64,000 nucleotides of DNA, taken from contig CM034401.1 in NCBI GenBank assembly GCA_019925095.2, positions 3,441,838 to 3,505,837 on the forward strand, read 5' to 3'. The stretch comes from Dendrolimus kikuchii (Eukaryota > Arthropoda > Insecta > Lepidoptera > Lasiocampidae). Shown here one piece after another: positions 56,230 to 64,000 of this stretch. The stretch's first letter is position 1, and every line of letters starts with the position of its first letter. The notes beneath the pieces were generated by a model. The model had not been told where the DNA came from. It worked only from the letters and a program-made list of their open reading frames with translations, and ran no database searches. The position numbers were made by a program, and so were the translations under genes.

Positions 56230-56446
56230 CTAGCGGCTCGGCGCGGTTTCACCCGCGCTCTATCCCGCTTCCGTGGTATATAGCGTCATGTTATATATGA
56301 TGAGCTTATGACACTCCCTGTTAAAGTAGCTTACCAACAGTAAAAGTAAATTTTAAAAATCGGTTTAGTGGATCCAGAGATTACCCCTGCAACGTCATAA
56401 ACTCACAAACTTTACCTCTTTATAATATTGTTATAGATTATATAGA
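56230..56446 (-). mobile_element. Short Helitron, minus strand
   Basis: CTAG at 56230-56233 with ggctcggcgcggtttcaccc beside it is a typical Helitron 3' end. The 5' head lies near ttataatattgttatagatt at the right. Confidence 0.7.
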
Positions 56447-56455
56447 TAAGTCCTT

Positions 56456-57540
56456 ATGTATTTGTATTTTTTTCATATTGAGTCCCTTACTAGTAGAGTT
56501 CGCAAACTTATATATATTTTTAAAACCCTTAGACATGTTGCTAATCCTCATATAATTCGCAATGTTTATTATGATTTATGTCAATCGATTATAATTTACT
56601 GTATATCCTGTTGGGGTGGAGCCTCCAAAACGTACATGAAACCTCTAGAAATAGCACAGAGGGCTATTCTAAAAGTGGCTACTTTTCGTCCAATTTTGTT
56701 TCCAACTACCGAACTATATGAAGTTTGTAATGTTTTGAACGTACGCCAGTTATTTATTCTTCATACAGTCCTATCGCAACACCAACAAACACCTTTTAAA
56801 ATTATTTACAAGCGTCGCAAAGACATAATTTGTGTATTACCCAATATAAACTTCTCATTCGTTAAAAAGTTCTATTTTTATCTTGGTCCTGCACTTTACA
56901 ATGGAATTAATGCTAAATGTCCAATCTATGATCTAATTTATGCAAAATGCAAAAAATCACTACGAACATTTGTCCAAAACAGTAGTTATGACGACACAGA
57001 AAAATTATTAGAATAATACTATCACAAATAATATAATATAATGTACCATACACATAACACACCACATAATATAAAAAAACCAACACATGCATAATATAAA
57101 CACCAACTACTATCACATCACTTACCTACATATATAACATAAAACATGGATTTTAACATTATGACTAGCCGTCCCCCCTATAGTATCATCCTATCGGAGT
57201 CCAGTATGCTGTTTCTCCTTAACACAGGTTATTTTATAACCTAGCTAGGAAGACAGCGCTACTTTCAACAACTCGGGCAATACAAAGAACATATTAAAAA
57301 TTGTTATTGTCGATTTAAATGTATTTATTATTAAAAATTAAGTAGTTCGTACTATATGTTACGTATACCACCATCGCCATTATCATCGCAATTCATTCCT
57401 GGGGTTTTCTGGAAGAGATCGCTATTTAGCGATAAGCTCGCCCTTTCTGCATAACTAGATATAATTTTAGTCTTAAGTTCATTTTTGTATTGGTTTATAA
57501 TAAAGTGGTATCTATCTAAGATAGATAGATAGTATTTCTA
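56456..57540 (+). mobile_element. LINE (jockey/CR1 group) C-terminal frame with its 3' UTR
   Basis: The open frame 56456-57016 (186 codons) reads RVRKLIYIFKTLRHVANPHI, then VYYDLCQSIIIYCISCWGGA, LEIAQRAILKVATFRP and LYEVCNVLNVRQLFILHTVL. This is the segment after the reverse-transcriptase core in jockey/CR1-type LINEs (Y..L..SI..Y.I..WGG, then LE..Q...LK). It ends DDTEKLLE. A ~350-bp 3' UTR follows with tctggaagagatcgctattt and agcgataagct, ending in a TCTA/TAGA repeat. This copy links the short UTR scraps elsewhere to a LINE. It is 5' truncated. Confidence 0.8.
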
Positions 57541-58579
57541 TAAACTATGTTTATATTAAATCAATATAGGTAAGAAATCGTTTACTTCCAAAGTCGTGAA
57601 AAGTGTTCCTCTTTGTTTACAAAAAAAACTGTGAGTTTGTAATAATATCTTTAAATAATATGTCACTTGCCATTTTTTCTATTTTCTGTGTCGTATAGTG
57701 TTTGCGTTTAAACATTAGAGTTTCGTAATCCAAAGCTTTCCATAGTACAGTAAGTAGTAAACTACTAATAACTTATAAACTACGGTATGACAAATTTCTG
57801 ACAAAAAATTTTACTTAAACAACACTTTCAAGAAAAATTAGTTTGAATAAAGTAGGTTATTATTATTTTTTAGGGCTCTGTAGTCAAGTATCAAAAATAG
57901 TGAACATTAATCATCTTTATGGAACTCTTCATTGTGCATGAACTAGCATACAGCTTGGCGGTTTTATAAAATTCAAATCTTAGAATAGAACGCAACCGAC
58001 TATTCCACATTTGAAAAAAGGTGTTACAATTAGAAAAATAAATTCTGCCTACGCAATATTTGGATTAGTAGGCAGTTTTAGTCGATTTATGCGCGAGCAC
58101 ACTCCACTCGGCGCGAAGTCAGCGTGTAAACAGTAAAACACTTTTTATTCACGTTGTACGATTCCCCGACAGTCCGGATTTGCATAACAAAACGGGAAAA
58201 GGTCAGGAAACAAACGTAATGGCAAGTGTCCGGTCTGATGTCCAGTCAGCACTGTTTGATGAGTTATGGTGCGTTTGAATAAGCTAACGCACTTGAATTA
58301 TTATTCAAAATTTGTTTACAAGTAATTATAAAAGGACTTATTGCCTTAAAATCTCATTCATTATCTAGATGTTTACAACCTTTGTCAACTATTGTTGTTT
58401 TAAACTACATCATACCACTCTTTTAACATAACCTATCATAAAATGTGTTTACATCTACTGAAAACTCAAAATTTTATATTAAAACGAAAAATCTTATTGA
58501 AATCAAACTCAAAAACAGTTAGGTAGTTTAATTATGTTCCTGTGTTTTTAAAATCATTTTAAAAGTTCTATTTATCTAT
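57541..58579. other. Unassigned DNA
   Basis: No gene was seen. 58085-58130 is locally GC-richer. Confidence 0.4.
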
Positions 58580-58803
58580 GAATGAAAAATTAAGAGAAAG
58601 AACATTAATATATTGTGGGAATGTAATGAGGAGAAATATGAAACATATAACAAAACTAATGTTAAAATAGAATAATGATTGAATATTGAAGCTAGTGTGA
58701 AGAAGGTCTTAATGATTTGTGATAGAAGACATATAACCAGAATAAACGGGTGTAGATTGCAAAAAGACATTGTACCGACGCCAGACATCTATAAAAGATA
58801 AAA
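58580..58803 (+). mobile_element. RTE-like LINE fossil (family C), C-terminal end
   Basis: Frames with several stops read RERTLIYCGNVMRRNMKHIT, then KKVLMICDRRHITRING and CRLQKDIVPTPDIYKR. The first block matches the usual LRW.GHV.RR region of RTE-type C termini. Old and inactive. Confidence 0.5.
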
Positions 58804-58988
58804 TGAGTATTAAAAAATTACACTCAAAATTCGAACGCCTCAAATCAACACTCAAATTAAAATAACATGTCATATGATGCAAAATCAGCTTATAATATTT
58901 CCTCTGATCCAAACGCTGCACTGACTGCTCCGACCGAGATGCATATTCATGTATCATCTGTGCCACATGCAAATTGTAATTTACACAT

Positions 58989-59162
58989 TGTAATGAATTC
59001 TTTTGATCTGTGGGACTCGCGTGTTTGATTTACGCCATCGGAAACGACACGGTACGAGATCAACGCAGCAGAGAGTTTATTCGACACAGAGTAGGTATTA
59101 CATTGATATTTGACACATTACAACTGTCACTCATTACGGTGACAATGACACATATTACAACA
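58989..59162 (-). repeat. 3' LTR of the copia element (unlike the 5' LTR)
   Basis: On the minus strand it starts TGTTGTAATATG right after the polypurine tract gagggtggg and runs about 174 bp to a possible ...ATTACA end. A 42-bp segment at 59041-59082 (gaaacgacacggtacgagat onward) is identical to one in the other LTR. The sequences on either side of it differ. The outer boundary is uncertain. Confidence 0.6.
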
Positions 59163-59172
59163 CCCACCCTCA
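59163..59172 (-). other. Polypurine tract of the copia element
   Basis: gagggtggg on the minus strand directly precedes the 3' LTR start, the expected site for plus-strand priming. Confidence 0.75.
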
Positions 59173-59461
59173 ATGTAATACACATATAAATTTCCAAAAA
59201 GAAACTATAATAAACTTACATTACAAAAACAATCTTAATTTACATCTTATACAAAACTATGTTTAAGCAATCAAAAGAAACACAATACTTGTATTATGAA
59301 ACCTCTTTATAAATATCTTTTTCAAACCAAAAATTAAAATTTACATCACTTTGTTCATTACAAAAAAGACTATACAGCTATCACTTATATACTACATACT
59401 TTAATTACTTTATTATTAACTAAACTTACACAAATAAAAAAAACTTTATACTTAACTACAA

Positions 59462-62400
59462 TTAACTGATGAGACTACACATTTTACAAAATTTCATTAA
59501 CATATCTTTTCTTAACCATTTTGTAAACATATCAGCTATTTGATCTTCAGTTTTTAAATACTGTAAACATATTGTACCATTCTGAACCTTTTCCCTAATA
59601 AAGTGATAGCGAATGTCAATGTGTTTTAATCGTTTCACTGTATTTGTATTTGCTACTTTAATTGCTGACTGATTGTCACAATATATCAAAACAGGTGTTG
59701 TTTTACATATCTGAAAATCTTTCAATAAATTGATAAGCCAGCATGCCTCGCTGACAGCCATACTGGCAGCTATATATTCAGCTTCTGTTGAAGACAGGCT
59801 AACACTACTTTGCTTTTTAGAGCACCAAGTTATAAGACAATTTGAGAAAAAGAAACAATAGCCTGTGGTAGATTTTCTATCCACTAGATCACCTCCCCAG
59901 TTTGCATCACAGTAACCTTGTAACACATCCTTATCATATGTATAAATTAACTTATAATCAATTGTATGTTTAATATACCTTAAAACTCTCTTAAGAGCAC
60001 TCAACAAAACATGAGATGCACAATTTTGGTATCTACTAAGTATAGAAATGGTTGCACAGAGATCAGGCCTAGTGCAGGAGGCGGCATACATTAAACACCC
60101 TAGGATTTGTTGACATTTATTTTCTATGACCTTATCTATAGGTATATCATTACATTCAAGTAAAGAAACATTAAAGTTCTGATCCATTGGAGTAGACATT
60201 GGCTTACAATCTTCCATATTAAATCTTTTTAAAACATTTAAAAGATAATTTTTCTGACACAATTCAGTTACATTAGTTTTCAAGTTTTGTTTTATATTTA
60301 TACCAAGAAATTCTGAGGCAAATTCTAAATCTTTCATACTAAACTCTTTATGTAAAATCAATTTAAGGTCATTGACCATTTTATAACAAGAACCAAATAT
60401 TAACAAGTCATCTACATACAATAAAACATAGATTTGTTTACCGTTGTTACATTTAGTATATAAACATGAGTCACTTTCAGATCTTTTGAAACCTGCATTT
60501 AAAATTACAGAATTGAACTTTTCATTCCAGTATTTAGGCGATTTTTTTAAACCATACAAAGACTTGTTTAATTTTACTATTTGTTTTCCATCAGAATAAG
60601 CCCCTTCAGGTAATTTAAGATATACATTCTCATTAATTTCCCCATACAGGAATGCACCTGTCACATCCATTTGGTGAATAGGTACCTTTAACTTTGTAGC
60701 AACTGAGATAAATAACCTAAATGTTGACAATTTTGCTACTGGAGAATAAATTTCAGAAAAATCAATATTTTCTTGTTGTTCAAAACCCCTGGCTACTAGC
60801 CTAGCTTTATAGTGACATTTATTATCAAGATATTTTATTTTAAAAACCCATTTACTACTAATAATTGGATCAGTTACATTTTCAGTACAGATATCCCAAG
60901 TATTATTATTAATTAATGTTTTTAACTCACAGTTTATGGCCTTTGTCCATTCTTTAGCATTATTGCTTTCCATAGCCTCCTTGTATGTCTTAGGTTCTAT
61001 ATTGTTACATTCCGCTAAAGCAAGTTGACACTTATAGAATGATGGTGGTTTTCTTGCCCTCTTAAGTCTTTGACAATGTTCTGGAGTTATATTTACTTCA
61101 CTTTCACTCACTTCACTGTCTGTACACGGTTCATAAATGCTACCTTCATCTTCTGAAGAAATAGGGTTGTAATTATCTTCCAATATCGACTGCTGACTCA
61201 TTTTTGTGTGTATAATTGGTTCCTCAATATCTATTTTTGGGGCACTTGTATCTTGTTTTATGTTGCTTTCTTTGTCAAGAAATATAATATCTCGTTTGTT
61301 TTCAACTGTATTTTCAATAGGAAACCATATCCTGTATCCTTTTACATTCTCTCCATAGCCCACAAAAATGCCTTTCTTGGCTTTTGAGTCCCACTTTCTT
61401 CTCTTTTCTTTTGGTATGTGTACATATACAGATGTACCAAAAATTTTCAAATTATTAATGTCATATTTCTTTCCTGTCCATATTTCATATGGTGAAACAC
61501 CATTTTGTTTTGTTCTTCCAGTTCTATTCAACACATATGCCGCTGTGTTCACGGCTTCAGCCCACAATTTCTTTGGTAAATTGTTTGCATATAACATTGC
61601 TCTCGCTGCCTCAACTAAGGTTCGATTTTCTCTTTCAGCCTTTCCATTTTGTTCTGGTGTGTATGTTACTGAAGTTTGGTGTACTATACCACGATTTATA
61701 AAAATTTCTTGTAAACTTTTATTCACAAATTCTAAGCCATTATCACTTCTAAAAGTTAATATTTTATTTCCTGTACTATTTTCAATCATATTTATAAATT
61801 GTTGTATATACTTGCATGTTTCTTCTTTGCTTTTTAAAAAGTACACAGTTCTATAACTAGAAAAGTCATCTTTCAGTATCATAAAGTATCTGGATCCCCC
61901 AATTGAATTATTTTCCATGGGTCCACAAAGATCAGCATGGATAACTTCACATATCCTTGTTGTATTTGATTTACTGGTTTTAAAAGGTAAGCGATGTATC
62001 TTTCCCTTTAAACATCCATGACAAGAATTATCAGTGTTGCCATTAACATATTCGCTGACTTCAATATTGTTGTTTTGTAGCACAGTTTTCACATACTGTA
62101 TGTTCTGATGAGCCATCTTTTGATGCCATTCATCTAATGTAGACTTAACTTGAGTTACATTTGCATATACACTTTTGTAGCGAACATTCATCATATACAT
62201 GTTCCCAACTCGATTTGCAATAGCACGTAGTGCCTTTCCTTTGTAAAACTTGCACTTGTTACCATCTGTCTTCATTATATAACCTGTATCCATTGCACAG
62301 TTGACAGAAAATAAGTTTGTTTTTAATTCTGGCACAAACAAAACATTATTTATAGTTGTATCAATCCAGTCTTTTCCATTGAATACTTCTAATTTTATCT

Positions 62401-63475
62401 GTCCACATCCCAATACTTTAATGGTGTCTCCATTGCCAATAATTACTGACTGTGTTGTCGGTGAAAATGTTGTATACAAGTTCCTTTCACAACACATATG
62501 TGCACTTGCACCAGTATCGACTAGCCACTTATATTTTTGTAGATATTCATTATTATTCTGTTGTACCATGAATGCATTACTATCTTTGTTTTTCCTGAAC
62601 CGACATTCATTTTTAAAATGACCCGACTTGTTACAATAAAAACATCTTTTGTCTGTTTTTATGTTTACAATATTCTGTTTGTTCCTGCATTCCGATGCAT
62701 AATGTCCTAGTTTATTACATTTAAAGCATTTCATGTACTTCTTTTTCTGTGCATTGCTTTTCACAATAAATGCAGATGCTGTTGATGGAGTATCTTGCTT
62801 CTCTTTCAATCGTTCTTCTTCAATCAACAAGCGAGCGACAAGATTATCATATGTTTGCTTGTTTTCTGGAGCTGACTCCCACGCAGATATAAAATGCCTG
62901 TAGTCATCGGGCAGAGACATCAATACTTTTGTGATTACAAATTTTTCTGATATATCCTCTCCCATCTGTTTAAGTTGGTTTCTTAACTCTTGAATCTTAG
63001 ACAAAAATACCGACATTTCAATGTCTTTTACATATTTATATTGAAAAAACTTTTGTTGAACAATATGTATACTTGTTTCAGTCTTCTGCTCATAAACGCT
63101 GCTTAATTTGTGCCACATTTCGGCTGATGTATTGCACGTGATGATGTGAAGCATCACTTCCTCAGTCATTCTTGTAACTATTTGTGTTTGAGCCTTTGCA
63201 TCCTTCAATTGCCATGAAGCTTGTTCTTCCGCCTTGTCTGGCTTTGTAAAAGTGCCATCGACGATACCCATGAGGTTTTGTCCTCGCAATATAACCATTG
63301 TTTGAAATTTCCAAATGTTCCAGTTTCTCGCACCCTCCAATTTTATAATTGTTTGATTTGCATCCATCGTATTGCTTACGATACCTTCCTGCCTTTTATT
63401 GTTATCCTTCCTTGTTCTAATTCGATTTGTACGAACACTCCGAACAAGTATTGCTTGAGAAAAATATGGCCGCAC
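59462..63475 (-). CDS. Ty1/copia gag-pol polyprotein, uninterrupted (1,337 codons)
   Basis: One open frame carries the whole copia order. The gag-like N-terminal region (about 40-230) is followed by two CCHC zinc knuckles (about 248-262 and 277-291: CFKCNKLGHYASEC, CFYCNKSGHFKNEC). The aspartic protease WLVDTGASAHMC is near 316-327. The integrase has an H/C zinc site (CHGCLKGK near 485) and the IHADLCGP start of its catalytic core. Reverse transcriptase has YVDDLLIFG near 1019. RNase H has CDANWGGD near 1190 and SSTEAEYIA near 1230. Integrase before reverse transcriptase defines copia rather than gypsy. The likely start is the internal Met at 63367 (residue 37), since it begins MDANQTIIKLEG, the usual gag start. 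All catalytic motifs look intact, so it may be or recently have been active. Confidence 0.95.
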   Translation of the reverse strand: MRPYFSQAILVRSVRTNRIRTRKDNNKRQEGIVSNTMDANQTIIKLEGARNWNIWKFQTMVILRGQNLMGIVDGTFTKPDKAEEQASWQLKDAKAQTQIVTRMTEEVMLHIITCNTSAEMWHKLSSVYEQKTETSIHIVQQKFFQYKYVKDIEMSVFLSKIQELRNQLKQMGEDISEKFVITKVLMSLPDDYRHFISAWESAPENKQTYDNLVARLLIEEERLKEKQDTPSTASAFIVKSNAQKKKYMKCFKCNKLGHYASECRNKQNIVNIKTDKRCFYCNKSGHFKNECRFRKNKDSNAFMVQQNNNEYLQKYKWLVDTGASAHMCCERNLYTTFSPTTQSVIIGNGDTIKVLGCGQIKLEVFNGKDWIDTTINNVLFVPELKTNLFSVNCAMDTGYIMKTDGNKCKFYKGKALRAIANRVGNMYMMNVRYKSVYANVTQVKSTLDEWHQKMAHQNIQYVKTVLQNNNIEVSEYVNGNTDNSCHGCLKGKIHRLPFKTSKSNTTRICEVIHADLCGPMENNSIGGSRYFMILKDDFSSYRTVYFLKSKEETCKYIQQFINMIENSTGNKILTFRSDNGLEFVNKSLQEIFINRGIVHQTSVTYTPEQNGKAERENRTLVEAARAMLYANNLPKKLWAEAVNTAAYVLNRTGRTKQNGVSPYEIWTGKKYDINNLKIFGTSVYVHIPKEKRRKWDSKAKKGIFVGYGENVKGYRIWFPIENTVENKRDIIFLDKESNIKQDTSAPKIDIEEPIIHTKMSQQSILEDNYNPISSEDEGSIYEPCTDSEVSESEVNITPEHCQRLKRARKPPSFYKCQLALAECNNIEPKTYKEAMESNNAKEWTKAINCELKTLINNNTWDICTENVTDPIISSKWVFKIKYLDNKCHYKARLVARGFEQQENIDFSEIYSPVAKLSTFRLFISVATKLKVPIHQMDVTGAFLYGEINENVYLKLPEGAYSDGKQIVKLNKSLYGLKKSPKYWNEKFNSVILNAGFKRSESDSCLYTKCNNGKQIYVLLYVDDLLIFGSCYKMVNDLKLILHKEFSMKDLEFASEFLGINIKQNLKTNVTELCQKNYLLNVLKRFNMEDCKPMSTPMDQNFNVSLLECNDIPIDKVIENKCQQILGCLMYAASCTRPDLCATISILSRYQNCASHVLLSALKRVLRYIKHTIDYKLIYTYDKDVLQGYCDANWGGDLVDRKSTTGYCFFFSNCLITWCSKKQSSVSLSSTEAEYIAASMAVSEACWLINLLKDFQICKTTPVLIYCDNQSAIKVANTNTVKRLKHIDIRYHFIREKVQNGTICLQYLKTEDQIADMFTKWLRKDMLMKFCKMCSLIS

Positions 63476-63583
63476 ACTGTCGCGCCGTATTTTAACTTTT
63501 ATTTTCGAAAAAAAGACTTATTTTACGAAACTAAATATCTGGCAGTATTCTCTGAACAATCCTTTATCCTGTAACAAAGTTGT

Positions 63584-63601
63584 GTGCCTGGGCCCATAAC
63601 C
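63584..63601 (-). other. Primer-binding site of the copia element
   Basis: ggttatgggcccaggcac on the minus strand follows the CA end of the 5' LTR directly. It resembles the PBS of Drosophila copia, which pairs with an internal piece of initiator tRNA-Met. Confidence 0.75.
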
Positions 63602-63746
63602 TGTTTTAGGATTATTCAGGATTCTTTTATAATGAAACGACACGGTACGAGATCAACGCAGCAGAGAGTTTATTCTTATTCTTATCTTACTTACGTATAT
63701 TTACATATCCTTTGCAATAAATACAACAAACAACGTCACTACAACA
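63602..63746 (-). repeat. 5' LTR of the copia element
   Basis: On the minus strand it starts TGTTGTAGTGACG at 63746 and ends CCTAAAACA at 63602, next to the PBS: 145 bp with TG...CA tips and a central aataaactctctgctgcg. The 42 bp at 63634-63675 are identical to the 3' LTR; the rest is not. The 5 bp outside (ttttg) do not match the 5 bp outside the other LTR. Confidence 0.7.
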
Positions 63747-64000
63747 TTTTGCTTTCAAGGAAGTTATAATAGCTTGCTTGTATCTAAATTCGCAGACCGT
63801 GTGAAGCAATTAATAAAAATAAAAGACATGTCACAGATAAAATCGAACAGTTGAAAACATTCAAAACGTGTAACAGGAAATGAAACATCAATTATAATTC
63901 GCTGATCAATGAGTTTAATATCAACGATCGATATAAAAATACACTCGTTTACCAAATGCAAACAAAAAGCAAACTAAAAACCTTACATAATTACTTTAGC

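Noticed and set aside
61368..61856. 162-codon plus-strand frame
   Set aside because: It is antisense to the integrase part of the copia gag-pol and has no features of its own.

Overview
The window looks like intronic and intergenic DNA from a moth or butterfly. It is AT-rich, and its mobile families (A|TC...CTAG|T Helitrons, RTE-type LINEs with tetranucleotide tails, a tRNA-derived SINE, foldback MITEs, a Ty1/copia element) are typical of Lepidoptera. The order is inferred from this repeat content and from one host gene; no species can be named.

Host genes. Three minus-strand exons (32646-32716, 31573-31848, 16000-16221) join in frame across consensus splice sites. They encode the central acidic/serine-rich part and the start of the C-terminal conserved domain (DD2) of the transcription cofactor dachshund (dac). 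The introns between them are 797 bp and 15,351 bp. The next downstream dac exon must lie left of position 1, and no upstream exon was recognised in the right half. A second, separate host candidate is a 59-codon plus-strand frame at 14510-14689. It has a clear signal peptide and six cysteines, and it lies downstream of the third exon, in the dac intron that runs off the left edge.

Mobile DNA. Most recognisable sequence is transposon-derived. (i) About 20 copies of a ~320-bp repeat (called repeat A here) have an A-rich AATAAAA end and a terminal hairpin. (ii) Twelve 5'-truncated copies of one RTE-type LINE (RTE-A) end in (TATG)n; ten have readable 8-14 bp target-site duplications. (iii) There are fragments of four other LINE groups. 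(iv) There are about ten Helitron pieces, two with internal tandem arrays. (v) Five MITE/foldback families were seen. (vi) A tRNA-derived SINE occurs twice. (vii) The right end (58989-63746) carries a copia element with an uninterrupted 1,337-codon gag-pol on the minus strand, an intact primer-binding site and polypurine tract, and two LTRs that match only at their tips and across 42 bp.

Layout. 1-16 kb: LINE and Helitron remnants, nested repeat A copies, a 510-bp tandem duplication and the cysteine-rich peptide frame. 16-32.7 kb: the dac exons and the large intron. 32.7-59 kb: dense old insertions, several nested, with AT-rich unassigned DNA between. 59-63.75 kb: the copia element. No bacterial-type system, CRISPR array, rRNA or functional tRNA gene was seen. 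The leads most likely to be new are the small secreted cysteine-rich peptide, the copia element with unlike LTRs, and repeat A, which could not be placed firmly in a known class.
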